Shown here one piece after another: positions 42,641-54,403 of a DNA stretch of 64,000 nucleotides; position 1 is the first letter of the stretch, and the number at the start of each line of letters is the position of its first letter. Below the pieces are notes generated by a model that saw only the letters and a program-made list of their open reading frames with translations, was not told the DNA's origin and did no database searches. The translations under genes and the position numbers were made by a program. This stretch comes from Kappaphycus alvarezii (taxonomy: Eukaryota > Rhodophyta > Florideophyceae > Gigartinales > Solieriaceae): NCBI GenBank assembly GCA_002205965.3, contig NADL03000152.1, forward strand, positions 1 through 64,000, read 5' to 3'.

Positions 42641-45600
42641 ATACTGCATCAAATGTTGCTAGAGCGCTCCTGTTGGGACCTGATTTCTCTGACCCTCATC
42701 CGAAATGGTTCATCGATTCGGGGGCGACAACCCACATGTGTAATGATCGTTCTCTGTTTAAGACGTTGGAAAGATCAAATCGTGATTCTGTTGAAGTCGG
42801 AGATGGAACTCATGTATCAGTGTATGGTCAAGGCAACATACATGCAAGCACTGTCGCCTATGGTATTACGAGCCTCGTCACTCTTACTGATGTGCAGAAT
42901 GTCCCTGATTTGAAGTTCTGTCTTCTCTCTGTTGGATGTATGCGCAAGAAAGGAGTAGTAATAACGTTTCAGAATGACGAACGAGAAAAATATGGTACTT
43001 GTACTGTAACCGGTCCGAAGATGAACACCATTTGTCTCCTCGGATTTGAGTCAAAACGCACTGGACTGTACAAAGAGTTATTGAAACCCTCAACGGGAAG
43101 TACGGGCACTGCAACCTTAGTTTCCAAGGCAAAGGTGAATGAATCATTGATATGGCATCGTCGACTGAAACACGTGCAGAGACCATATTCGTAAACCTGT
43201 TACTTGTTATGGTGCCATTGCAGAATATTTATGATTGGGGTATATGCAACGACTGCAATGATCGAAGTCTGTTCGAGATACTAGGCCCGCAGTTCAAGTG
43301 AATCGTCATGCAAGACAACCGGGTGATTTGGTACACACTGATGTTGTTGGACCTATGCGTATCGAATCTATTAGTGGTGCTAAGTATTATGTGACTCTGT
43401 ATGATGACAAGACTGCTTACTCGATAGTGAGGTTCCTTCAAAATCGTTCTGAAGTTCCCGCAGTTGTACAATATATGATTGTTGAGCTAGAACCAGGATT
43501 GGAAAGGCATGTGAAGAGTACCAGGTTCGACAATGCCAAAGAGTACCTCTCGAAGACTTGGCAGAACTGGCTTTCTAAACAAGGCATCAATAAGCAGCCG
43601 GCGGCACCGTACAGCCCCGAATCGAATGGAAAAGCAGAACGATTGATTTATTGAATCAGACAATATGTTGCTATCTCTATCTTCATTTCCTGGACGAAAC
43701 AGGCTTTGGGCTGAGTCTATCAATACTTTTAACCATATTCGAAATCGTATATACACCTCTGCTTCTGAGGAAGGCAGTACAATTACAGAGAAAGTGTTTG
43801 GAACACGTCCCAACCTATCTCATATTAGAAGTTTTGGGTCATTAGCCTATGTGAATATACCAAAGGAGAAAAGAGATGGAAAATTTGGCCCGAGGGCTCG
43901 AAAGGGCATAATCTTCGGGTTTGAAAGAGTAAATTCTTACAGAATCTACTATCCCGACCGTGCTACGTTTTCTGTGTCAAGTGATGTTCAGTTTGACGAG
44001 TCGATTCTTGGCTGGCCGACTGAAAATCATAGAGAAGACACTACCAGTCTTTCTGATTTGTTTGGCAGAGGTGATGAAGAAATTGGAAATATGGAGATAA
44101 TTGGAAGCAAAGTAGATAATGAAGATTTGTAAAATGCTACTAAAGGGAATTCGGCTGAATACGATGAAGATTTGATGGAGTTGGAATTTCTGGATGAATT
44201 TGGAAATGTGGACCCGGAACTTGTAACCTATTACCCTCCAGGGCCCAGAAGAACCAGCCGATTACGTAATGCCCCGAATAGGTACACCCCGGATGCCCTG
44301 TTAGCATTGCAACTGCGGTATTTAATGGGCGCCTGCAGTCTTGAACTGCCTTCTACGTTTGAAGAGGCCATGTCTGGCAATGAAAGAGAAGAATTGCATC
44401 TTGCAATGCGAAGTGAAATGAAGAACCTGCGACAGAGAGGAGTAATTGATCTTGCAGAATTACCAGATGGATCTCGTCCCATTCCATGCAGATGGGTTTT
44501 TGACCGTAAGCGCAACAACTCTGGTCAAGTGATACGACACAGGGCTCGCATTGTCGCAAAGGGGTTTATGCAGCAGTATGGAGTAGATTATTCTGAGGTC
44601 TTCGCTCCTGTGGCCAAGTACACTACTGTGCGAATGCTGTTGGCTATAATTGTTGATCAGTCTATGTTCTATATGCGATTGGACATAAAGGCTGCGTTTC
44701 TTTACGGCAAACTTGAAGAAGAAGTGTACATGAAGCAGCCACGCGGTTTTGAAGTCCAAGGCAAAGAACACCTGGTGTACCGTTTGCGAAAGGCCATTTA
44801 TGGTTTAAAGCAAGCCTCAAGAGCTTTTCGGAAGTTTCTGCACCCATTCTTGTTAGTCTTGGTGCTGTTGTGTCCTCCGCGGATCCATCGTTATATCTGG
44901 TGAACGATAAGACCAAGCTGAAGATTGTACTCGTGGTGTATGTTGATGACGTCCTCATTGCGGGAAGAACCGACAGAGACCTGCACAAGTTTGTGGAAGC
45001 GTTATCAAAGCATGTTGAGCTACGCGTAGAAGCTCATGACAGCAAGTTCTTGGGCTTGGTAATTGAGAAGCATGGTGACCAGACTATTAAGATACACAAC
45101 GCTCCACTTATTGAGGATGCTCTTCTGCGGTTTGGTATGGAGAATTGTTCACCGGTGGCAACACCATCCTTCGGAATGCAAGGTTCATGGCGGCAAAGGG
45201 TGAAGAACAGTTGAGCACTGTACCTTACCGTGAGCTGGTAGGCGTTCTCCTACATTTGGCTAACACATGTCGCCCTGACATTTCGTTTGCGGTAGGATAC
45301 CTCTCTAGGTTCCTGGACAAGCATGGAAATGACCATTGGAAGGCTGCAAAGAGGGTCCTGCGTTACCTCAAGGGGACGAAGTATGTCGGACTTGTGTACC
45401 GAAAAACCGATGGCCCCCTAGTTGGTTACAGTGATGCAGACTTTGCTGGTGATGTGATAGACTGCAAATAGACTAGCGGATTCTTTTTTCTCTTTTCTGG
45501 TCCTGAAGTCTCTTGGAGATCTAAGAAAAAATCTATTGTCGCGCAGTCTAAAGTCGAAGCCGAGTATGTCGCGATGACACGTTCTGTTCGTGAATCTCTC

Positions 45601-45891
45601 TGGCTGCAACAACTAATGAGAGAATTAGGACGTCGCATCAGAGAAGCGGTCGTCATCCATGGAGATAACCAGGGAATGATGGCGCTTTCCAAGGATAACC
45701 TGTGCAGTGAGAGAACGAATCATATTGAAGTTCGTTTTAACTTGGTTCCTGATCATGTCCAGAAAAAAACTGTTCAGCTGGCATGTATCCCAACCTCATT
45801 AATGGCCGATGTTCTGACAAGAGGGCTGCAGGCTGAGTTGCACAATCGTCATTGCAATAGCTTGGGACTGACAATTGATTCAATGGCTTAG
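42640..45891 (+). pseudogene. Copia protease, integrase, reverse transcriptase and RNase H, broken
   Basis: Protease: WFIDSGATTHMCND (42.71 kb). Pre-integrase: LIWHRRLKHV (43.15 kb). Integrase: GDLVHTDVVGPM, DNAKEYLSKTWQNWLSKQGI and PYSPESNGKAERL, then TAA at 43652. RT: RWVFDRKRNNSGQVIRHRAR, YSEVFAPVAKYTTVRMLLAI, KAIYGLKQASRAF, then a shift near 44.88 kb into VYVDDVLIAG. RNase H: LVGYSDADFAGDV, a TAG at about 45469, then SKVEAEYVAMTRSVRESLWL and an end at 45891. Catalytic residues are largely kept (D-S-G, D-D-E, Y-V-D-D). The breaks are two or three stops and about three shifts. Confidence 0.9.
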
Positions 45892-45903
45892 AACGAGAGG
45901 TTT

Positions 45904-46131
45904 TGTTCCCAGAATTCCTATACGTGATATTGATGACAGTTTACATTCGTTCTAACCAGAATGAATTGTGAGTTATATCATAATATCTTTACTTACGTAA
46001 GGTAGGTTTACAGTCCTTTCAATTTTTATATGTGGTTCAAGCGAATAGTAAGACTCCAGACGTCTACTTAAGTCCCAAGTTGAGCCCAAGTCCTAGTAAA
46101 GTAGAGATATCCAAGTTATGATCAAGCTACA
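45904..46131 (+). repeat. 3' LTR of the plus-strand copia
   Basis: TGTTCCCAGAATTCC...CAAGCTACA, partner of 41522-41748. Confidence 0.92.
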
Positions 46132-47011
46132 CTTACAGAGAGCGACGGCGACGAAGACAAGTGCTCCAGAAGAACGGCCTTTGGTACGACCAGCAGGGCA
46201 GTTTGGCTCAGGAACCCTCCCATGCTGGCGGAAGAATCGCCAGGATTGAGTGCGGCAGGGTGCACTGAGGGTTGCGGTACTTGGTCGAGGGTGAGAGCCT
46301 TCCTGGTGCGGGAGAAATCGCCACTTGAGAAAGCTATATCCCTAGCCGATGCAACCAGAGCCCAGTAAACGTAAGTGAGCGATCCGCAAGACGCGCGAAG
46401 ACACGAGTGCCCGGCGCCCCCGCCTAATGCGGCGCAGGCGCCGAGCGTGGCAGAATGAAGGTTGGAGAAGGGCAGTCTAGGAGGGAAGGGGAAAGGGTTT
46501 TGGGGAGATGGAGGTACTCAAATGTAAAGATGATTGCACATAGTAACTACTCACGATGCTCGGTCTTTGTGGCGGGCGATTGTTTATGGATCATAATTGC
46601 AATGTCGCAAGTAGCCTCCATGAACGTCCATTCTTTCCGGGCACGAAAATCTTGGGTCCGGGGGTTCCTCGTGGGAACAAGTGTACCTCACGAATGTATT
46701 GGAGCCAAAGTTAGAAGTTCTGCGTGGTAATAGCGGTCTTGGGACCTGAGTCTCACTCACCCCCACCAGAAGATCCACGACTTCTCTGTGCGCTTTGCCT
46801 TCTCTCTGCCAACAATCATGCAGCCTACAGCATACAGCGTGCGTACACTTGCGAGGCCCATCTTTTTTCCTGTATCCCAAAGTTCTGAGCCGTTGGTTAA
46901 ACGGCAGCATCCAGGGTTGAACTAACGAATTTGCTCAAACAATGTTTCTGTATCCAAAACAATTCCTAGCAGAATCAACAGGGCCAGTTCCCTATCCAAA
47001 GTTGCTCCTCA
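46132..47011. other. No gene recognised
   Basis: GC-leaning stretch with a small GC-rich palindrome-like patch (GGCGCCCCCGCCTAATGCGGCGCAGGCGCC near 46.41 kb, written here only as its location and character). ORFs on both strands lack motifs. Confidence 0.3.
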
Positions 47012-47620
47012 GCTCTTCGAAAAACAGTTTGAGCTGTGCCGCTTCTATCCAGTCATGCACAGAAGACACACAAGTGCTTTTCTGTCTGTGTCCTTTCCAG
47101 TAAGATCCTGTAGCAGTTGTCTTTCTGGAAATCTCTGGACCACCCGACCCGTCTGACTACCAGAATTGATTTTCGTATAGCGCTATTGCGTATTGCGAAA
47201 CTGAATGAACAAGTCCCATCCCACTCGTTCGATCAGAATAGGAACTTTTATTTGAACAGGACCGCATATAAATTGCCCATCGCGCGAGAATAATGCCAAA
47301 GGCCCCATCGCCTAGAGGACGACATCTTTACATTTATTGTGTCCCTTTCAATTATGTCGTGACTCCGTTGCCCGATCATCTAGACGCATTAGTAAACTTT
47401 AACTGCAAGTGATCTATCATCAGAGCCAAACAGGAAGATATCAGTCTAGGTTCCTCTGGTGCAAAGTCCCTCGATGGCTTCGACCTTTCCAGTCCTCCCA
47501 GTCCTACCGGACTGGTTTCAAACAATACCCTAACCACAATCCTTTCATTTTCATTAACCATATCCTATCCTTCTTCAATCCATAACAGAAAACAGAACAC
47601 AGTCGGATTCCAATATCAAG
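47012..47620 (-). repeat. Dispersed ~600-bp repeat, copy 3
   Basis: Reverse complement of 17.115-17.715 kb over nearly the whole length. It starts with the AAAACAGTTTGAGCTGTG block and ends near ACAGAAAACAGAACACAGT. The outer limits are approximate. Confidence 0.75.
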
Positions 47621-47679
47621 AACGTAACATCGCTATCAGTTTGAATTCCAGTACTGATCTATGCTTCCGTTAGTCAAGA

Positions 47680-49186
47680 TGTTACATTACGTTATGATAA
47701 TCTGATAAGGTGTATACGTACGTGAATTGACAAAATGTTGTGGGCCTAGATCCTTCATGCTGCTGCGTCGAATCAGCTAGGAGTTGAAGAACTGGGAACA
47801 TTCATCTCTGGTTGGGAAATCGAACTAGGAATTGAAGGGTATACAAAAATAATTGCCTTTGTGTGTACGTTTAGACAAGTCCTTTCTACTAAGGAATAAT
47901 GGGTTGCCTATGGGTGTTCAGTATAAATAGCTGCACTAGATTGCAATGTAAAGTTCCAAGAAAAGGGTAGCACCCAAAACGAGTTTCCTCACCGGATAAC
48001 AGGCAGAGTTCCCAACTCCAGTATTCAACAAGTGGTACCATCGCAAGTTGTATTCGGACTCGTCACGGAAAGTCATGGAAGAATATTTGAACAAGCGTTT
48101 GCCAGCGTTCAATGCCAGTCGTGGCGAAGATTTCTTACTGTGGTCTATGCGCTTTGAGGCGCTGTTGGAGTCTAAGGATTTGCTCTTTGCTGTCACTGGC
48201 AACCTAACTGGGGACGAAGAGGAAGGTAGCCTGTTAGTTGACATCAAGGCTAAGATATCAAAATGTCGTACGTTTCTCATTCAAGTTTTGGGAGAAAAGC
48301 CTCCAAGGACCGTCGCAGGAGAGAAGACAAACCAGTACAGAATGTACTTGAAGGTGAAGGAGAGGTATGCGACTATCAGTTCCGCTACAAAGGTACAGCT
48401 CCAGACTGAATTCTACCATTGTCGGTACAATGATACCTATACATGAATATATAGACAAACCAGAGTCTCTTTTTAATCTTCTAGAGGGAATGGGAAGAGA
48501 AGTTAGTTCATCTATAGAAGTAGCTACACTTTGTTGCAAGCTTGGGGGCTACGGTAAGTTCGCCGTATAGATCATTCATTACAGCTCTTCAAACTATGAA
48601 AGATGAGGAGCTGACATGGGACAATGCCATGGCGAGACAGTTGCAGGAGTACAACACCCGATATTCAGTCGGGGAGTCAAGCCCAGGAAGTCCTTCCGCA
48701 GTCAAAGGTGGAGAAGCAACTCAAGGTGATAAAAAGACGCTGTTATAACTGTGGGAAAAAGGCCATTGTAGGAAAGATTCTCGTCTTCAAAAGAAAGAAG
48801 TTCAGAACACTAAAGAATCTCTTCCTAAAATGGAGTGGAATCTTGACGTTCCAAAACACATGCTAGTGCAAACAAGGGATAAAAATCACAACAAGGTTGC
48901 AATTGACTCAGGTGCAAGATCTCATATGTCTAAGTACAAGGAATTATTTTCCACCTTGAAGAGTTGCCAAGCACGCAATGCTACGGTGACTGACGTCAAA
49001 AACATGACTGTACGTCAAATGGGAACTGTTTTAATCTACGGTGCATGACTGCAGCCACTATCCGGAACGTGACAGGGACGTGGAAGCTAAACGGAAAGAC
49101 ACCCTTTCAGTGCTTGAGGTCAAAAAAAATCAAACTTCGGAATCTTGCGAGTGTTTAGCTGTGCGGTATGGATACTTAATACCTCG
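47680..49186 (+). mobile_element. Truncated Ty1/copia element (second family)
   Basis: A putative 5' LTR at about 47680-48030 starts TGTTACATTACG, has a promoter-like GTATAAATAGC near 47.92 kb, and ends CAACA just before TGGTACCATCGC, a plausible primer-binding site. A gag frame and a protease follow. After about 49.05 kb the coding jumps to a short phrase like the end of copia integrase (ILRVFSCAVWIL) and then a LINE tail. RT and 3' LTR are missing. With a single LTR its exact ends cannot be verified. Confidence 0.6.
48062..49046 (+). pseudogene. Copia gag and protease fragment
   Basis: Gag (48048-48446) reads LPAFNASRGEDFLLWSMRFE and later ERYATISSATKVQLQTEFYH. Frames shift to SLFNLLEGMGREV and MKDEELTWDNAMARQLQEYN. 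A damaged zinc knuckle (CYNCGKK) lies near 48.75 kb. The protease site AIDSGARSHMSKYKELFSTL is at about 48.9 kb. Frame changes and truncation make it inactive. Confidence 0.75.
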
Positions 49187-49412
49187 CGGAATAACGACAA
49201 CAAGGGTTTTTTCCGCCGCCTTGCCTCCTTCGCTGCTTCCCGTCAACAGGAGCTCCGCGACTTCGTTATCCGTTTTGTTTTTAGTCTCCAAATAATGCAG
49301 GCGCGACAGGTTTCTACCCGCCGCCCGCATCCGTAGTTAATTTATGACTACCCTCCGCACGCGTCTATGCGACATTGTAGAACCCATAAAGCTCTACCAC
49401 CATCACCACCAA
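49187..49412 (+). pseudogene. LINE tail, second family, 5'-truncated copy
   Basis: Nearly identical to the end of the larger fragment at 53.9-54.1 kb: FFRRLASFAASR, SLQIMQARQVSTRRPHP, the stop TAG, then the same 3' untranslated end through TACCCTCCGCACGC, GCGACATTGTA and CTCTACCACCAT. It lacks an 18-base piece present in the other copy. Sharing of the 3' end but not the 5' side is the signature of target-primed retrotransposition. Confidence 0.75.
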
Positions 49413-49464
49413 AGAAAGAGTTGATCTCAACTTTGAGCCATTTCTCACCTCTTATGAGCGAAAA

Positions 49465-49973
49465 ATGGGTCACGAATTGAGCGGCAATCCGGTTTTGGGT
49501 CACATAAGCCTTGCAAGTAATGAAGGCTTCACGGTTCTGCACATAACCAAGGACCCAGTCAAGAAGGGAGAGTGGGACAAATTAGCGGCTGGGATACAAG
49601 CAAATCGGAACAGGGAAGGGGCTGGAAAAAGAAAGAACAACGAAAGCGCAGGGTCACGCATTCCCGTCGAATGGAAGAACATCGATCACTCTGGGGATAC
49701 AGTTTAAGGAAGAAAATGCTGCAGACTCAGCGCTGCCGTGGGTGTTCAATGTGGTATTGGTTGTGGTTGTTTTCGCGGGGGCAGGGAGTAGCCAGGCCCC
49801 TTCATATAAGCTCTACATTCCTCTACATCAACCAATCCGCCGATGGAACCATCGGATTCACTACGAGGGAAGGTCGGGTTGAATGGAATCGCATCGGCAT
49901 CACCAAGCAACAAGTCTTTGGAAGCAAGGAAGGGGAAACAGTCGGCGCCATAAATTCAACGATCAACGAGTAA
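49465..49973 (+). CDS. Hypothetical ORFs, possibly one broken gene
   Basis: The frame 49465-49707 reads MGHELSGNPVLGHISLASNE...VKKGEWDKLAAGIQANRN and stops. The overlapping frame 49572-49973 ends with LYINQSADGTIGFTTREGRV and VFGSKEGETVGAINSTINE, which is protein-like. Neither shows a motif I recognise, and which parts are coding is uncertain. Confidence 0.25.
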
Positions 49974-50187
49974 GGCTTTGAATCCGAGAGCTTGCCCATT
50001 TCCCCCCTCATTTCTGCAAGTGTACTAGTCGCCGCGGGAACAGATTGATAGCCCTGGCTTCAAGTTCTTTGAAGGGAAGCGGGTGAGTACTCAGCACGGA
50101 GCGAAAGCGTAAGTAAGGGCAGTCCCTATGTGATATACTTTGGTAGTTGCACAGCGTGCAGGGTAAGTAGTTTTGATAGGGTCTGCT

Positions 50188-50615
50188 TGAAACAGAGAGG
50201 AACCCAGCCGGAGCGCTGCTAAAGAAACTGTAGAGGCGATGGTAATGGGTTTCAGAAAGTTGGGGGCAAAGGGTGTATGGAGTGTACCTGGATTCCCACA
50301 AGAATCCAGATGAGCCCCCCCTTTTATAGACAGTACGGTAACTCTACTCTAGAAATTCTATACTCTGTTAGCTCAGTAGAACTTACTAGAAAGTAGAGGT
50401 GTAACTATAGAATTGTACTATCTAGAATATAACTACGTAAATAAAAACGATGACGTGGGGCTCCACGTCAAATAAAAACATTGAGGAAAAATCAAATTTG
50501 TAAAATCATTCAAGACGATACAGCATCCCTGTTACACCACTGTGTAATAGATAACTGGAATAGAGACAGCGAACAAGTATCTATTACACAGTTGTGTAAC
50601 AGAGACATTGTTACA
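50188..50615 (-). repeat. Solo LTR of the chromovirus family with perfect target duplication
   Basis: 428 bp in reverse orientation, from TGAAACAGAGAGG to ACATTGTTACA, collinear with 3198-3624 and 8652-9078. It is bordered by CTGCT at 50183-50187 and 50616-50620, an exact 5-bp duplication. Solo LTRs arise by recombination between the two LTRs of one inserted element. Confidence 0.96.
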
Positions 50616-50861
50616 CTGCTCTTATGGCCGCACTGTTCTGGGCTACTGCAGCTGAGATAATGTCAAGACGGTGAAAAATAAAGTTTGAGCAGTTGCTTTG
50701 ATAAGTCATGCTAAAAGACTGGGGTCATTCATTCTTGCTGGTGGAAGACTGGAGTATGTGGTATTACGAGATCTCCATTTACCGATCAGAGCCAAGGGGA
50801 ATAGTTGGGTGCTTTGCTCTTGGTAGATATTTTCGACTGCATCCAAAAGTACTCAAGACAA

Positions 50862-50924
50862 CGAGACGAGCGAGACGAGCGAGACGAACGAGACGAACGA
50901 GACGAACGAGACGAACGAGATGAA
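50862..50924. repeat. Nine-base tandem repeat (CGAGACGAR)7
   Basis: Seven units of CGAGACGAG/CGAGACGAA, the last with one change (CGAGATGAA). It encodes Arg-Asp-Glu runs by chance in one frame; no gene around it is evident. Confidence 0.92.
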
Positions 50925-53440
50925 CACAATCGACTCAAAAGGGCATTCCGACACAGTAATGGGGGCAAAACCGCCCTCTCTAAACCTTCTCCTCTCTGAA
51001 GGGCCACCATAAGGCCCTAGGTCAAGAGGCCGCATTGGACATGACGGTTGCTGCAGCATGCATTTGCATCAAGACCGCTCAAACCAAACGATGTGAGATT
51101 AAGTATGGCAACGGGGTATTGTGCGGAGTTACTGGGAAAAGCAATGAAACTTGACGGGTACATGCCGGAAAACGCACAGTTGGGCATGTGTCACTTTAAG
51201 ATGAACGTAAAGACGGTGGAACCTGGCAAATGAAAACGTTGTCGACTTTCGGGTCTTTTCCGATTTCAACTACTGATTACCCTCTCAGTCCGACATTCCG
51301 GGCCCCATTTGACCATCTATGTCTCACATATTAGTCTATGGTGGTGACTATCTGATGATTAGGCGACTGGGTACAGCATGAGGTTTCTGCGTCAAGTGGC
51401 TGAGGTATTTCCTGAGAAGGTAGAAGGTAGAAGTTCGTATCGCACGGTCAGTATCAAAGTTCCTTGGAATGGTAATTCAGAGGGAGAGTAATGGAACAAT
51501 CAGGCTACATCAACTCCACATGGTCGATCATATGCTCAGTGTATTTGGTGTGAAGCAGCGCAAGTATTCTCGCGTACCCATTCGACTCAGTATAGAATCA
51601 CGCAATCCTGACAGTCCAAACGTAAGATAGTATGAACCTTTGTCATATGTTCCTCACGAAGAAGTTTGGTGACGAATTTCGCGCGCAAAACCAATGGCAC
51701 ACAACGGCAATCCAGAGAAAGACTTGTGTGGGAAAAATGGAGCAGATTATACTCTACCAAGTAAGGCAAGCAAGCGGGCGCACTCACCTGACTGCGGAGT
51801 TCCCGCGGTGAGTGGCCATTCAAGCGAATGGCCTTTATAGCTGCCCTCCATCATACCAGTTGACGACTGGCATGACGGAAAAGAATATCTTTGTGCAAAC
51901 AGCACTAGAAATATCTAGAATAGCCGGGTATATCAACAACACCAAGTACTTTGATGCAATATCCGACTTGAAATAGATAGTACATCTGTGAACAAGTGCG
52001 CTGCACGATTGTACTGTATTCGGCTTGAAAATGCATCTGCACTCTTACGCAGAACGCATATGCGCTCATTGTAAGTAACCCAAAAGCAACATGACCGCGA
52101 TTACAAAACACTCACCTCCGTGAGGATCAATTCCGAGCGCCTCCTTCCAAATTCCTCTCTCTCCCCCTGTTCTCACCAGGCCACCCTATCATACCCCGCT
52201 TCCCTTCGCGTTCTAATCATCTTCCACCCACTACACAACCCACCAAAGTGCTCTTTCAACGAATGTGCCCCTCCACGTCGTATCCCCCCAGTGCTGCAAT
52301 GCTGCTTCCACCACCCTCGCATCCCTCCCACCATGCCGCCTGAAGCTTTTCACATGCTCTTCTCAAAACATTCCACACTTTACCCCACCCGTTTTGGGGA
52401 CGTCTGTGTTTTGGCTCATGTCTCGTGCTTGTCCCCGAGGTGCGTTGAGTTCGGTGGAATGGAAGCCGAGACTCAGCATTGCAATTTCCCTGGTTTGGAC
52501 ACGCATGGCATTCCAAAGCTGAACTTCTCTTCCATTCTACCGCGCTTCACGCACCCCTTGACAGAGTGCAGAGATGAGCAAAACCGTTTTGTTCGTGTTT
52601 ATGAGGTTTTGTCTTGTAAGTCCGGGTGTCCCCCCTAGCACCTGGGTACTGTGGCAGATAAGAGTCGCGATAACGTTAATCGGTCGTGAAATGATCAAGT
52701 GGATACTATGCAATGGCTGAGCGTAAAGCTATGGGCGTGGGTTTACGCGTGGAGAGGGCATGACCCTTGATGTTTTTTGGAAGGGGTTTGTCAGACGGGC
52801 ACGAGAAAACATGCAGTCGAAGAAGGGTTGTCTGATTGGGCTTTCGCGGGGGTGGTTTCCGAAGATGGTTTTTTTGGTTTGAATAAGTTTTGGAAGATGG
52901 TGGGAGTTTGTGTTGTAGTCTGATTATGTATACAATATGTACGATGGTGAGTGTGGCGATTCGATTTGGAGGTGTGGCAAGGGATCTTTCAAGGAAATGT
53001 GATGGTGGAACGGTTTGGAGTTCGGCATTTTTGAAGAAAGGTTCTTTTAAATTGGAATGGGCAATGTCATTGAAACAAATATCGGTTGCTCTCAAAGTTC
53101 TCTCTGGCGTCTGTTTGAACGAGGTGTTGTGGCGCCCAAACAATTGCGTGAGGCAATGGGAATCCTCTCCTGTCGGGCTTAGTGCTTTGCGAGAAATATG
53201 GTCTGCCTGTATAGCTTGGTCATACTAGAGTGAGAAGTGTTTCACAACAACTATTTATGTTTTCGAAAGTCGATATGGATCATTACCGTAAATAATTGCG
53301 AATAGAGGGAAATAAGTGGTTGTCGAAGAATTTCTGAGCCTGTTGCAACTAGGCGTATTCTTTTCTGTCCAGCACTGCCCAGTAGTGAAGAATCCTGTGC
53401 GCCTCAGAACCCAAGGCACAGCCCTGTCCTGAGTGCACAG
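50925..53440. other. No gene confidently recognised
   Basis: Several 70-170 codon ORFs overlap on both strands. The plus frame 52120-52638 is pyrimidine-rich at first and ends in ENRFVRVYEVLSCKSGCPP-like sequence; the plus frame 52890-53228 is similar in quality. Neither has a motif, signal peptide or visible introns. They could be lineage-specific genes or chance ORFs. Confidence 0.3.
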
Positions 53441-53520
53441 CAGTGCACAACTTTACAGTACTATTCAGTACACAGAAGTGCAGAACTTTACAATACTGGA
53501 CCTGCAAATACGAAGACGGA

Positions 53521-54116
53521 ATGACTCGTCGTCACCACATCCTCCGCAACGTCCTTGCCCGCTACTGCAAGGAAGTTGGGATCGTCGCCCTCGTCGAACA
53601 TCCGCTCCTCCACCAGGTTCCTGACTCATCTGGGCATTCGGAGTCCCCCGTGCTACGAATGGACATTTACATACCCGCTGCATACGGGCTTCACAGTACT
53701 GCTATTGCCGTCAACGTTACTGTTGCCCACCCCTCCGCACGCCGCCCCATTTCGCCAAGTACAGTTACTTCCGGCGCCGCCGCCACACTCGCAGAGCGCG
53801 AGAAACATCGTCATTACGGCACTTACTGCAACCGAAACGATATCCTCCTCTCCTCCGTCGGGATTGATATCTATGGCGCCTTGAGCGACGATGGTAAGGC
53901 TTTTTTCCGCCGCCTTGCTTCCTTCGCTGCTTCCCGTCGCGGTTCCTCCCCTCAACAGGAGCTCTGCGACTTCGTTACCCGTTTTGCATTTAGTCTCCAA
54001 ATAATGCAGGCGCGACAAGTTTCTACCCGCCGCCCGCATCCGTAGTTAATTTATAAATACCCTCCGCACGCCTCTGTGCGACATTGTACGACAAATAAAG
54101 ATCTACCACCATTGAG
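53521..54116 (+). pseudogene. LINE tail, second family: restriction-like endonuclease end
   Basis: One open frame from MTRRHHILRNVLARYCKEVG to the TAG at 54045. It shows the layout I recall for the C-terminus of endonuclease-bearing LINEs: 'H..l...l......gi...vE', LRMDIYIPAAY (the PD..-like strand), AIAVNVTVAHPSA (DVTV-like strand), AEREKHRHYGTYCNRNDILL and FFRRLASFAAS. The expected D in DVTV is N here and PD is MD, so catalysis is doubtful. About 70 bases of 3' untranslated sequence are shared with the copy at 49.2-49.4 kb, ending at CTACCACCAT. No RT: a 5'-truncated insertion. Confidence 0.7.
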
Positions 54117-54403
54117 AGAGAGCAGTACAATTCAATACAGTACATCGTAGAGCAGAATCTGAGTCGGATATCGGTGGAAAGTAGAACACTTCTAGCTTTC
54201 ATGTGACCACCTGCTGTGCTTGCAGCTTTTCGATTCACATACGCCAATAGTAATTCTAGTTTTCTGCTTCCATTCACAGCTCAAACATGCCCACCGTTTC
54301 CTTTCTGTCATCGTCCTTCACTCTGCTCCACCCGCGCTAACATTCCACTCCAACCGCTCTCCTACCGCAAACGTCTCGCCTCCCCACAAAAAACTCCTCC
54401 CAT

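Larger units (their letters stand above)
41522..46131 (+). mobile_element. Ty1/copia retrotransposon, complete in layout but with disrupted ORFs
   Basis: LTRs at 41522-41748 and 45904-46131 begin TGTT and end CAAGCTACA. The order gag, protease, integrase, RT, RNase H defines the copia group. About five frame changes or stops interrupt the polyprotein. A half-tRNA-type primer-binding site follows the 5' LTR, and a purine stretch (AGAACGAGAGG, about 45892-45901) precedes the 3' LTR. Flanks GTTAA and CTTAC share only TTA, so no clean duplication. LTRs differ at roughly 15-20 positions by eye, so it is not a recent insertion. Confidence 0.92.

Noticed and set aside
41517-46136. GTTAA / CTTAC as a target-site duplication of the plus-strand copia
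   Set aside because: Only three of five bases agree; not claimed.
53433-53624. Alternate-frame ORFs over the second LINE tail
   Set aside because: The 53521-54045 frame carries the family motifs; the others are shadows.
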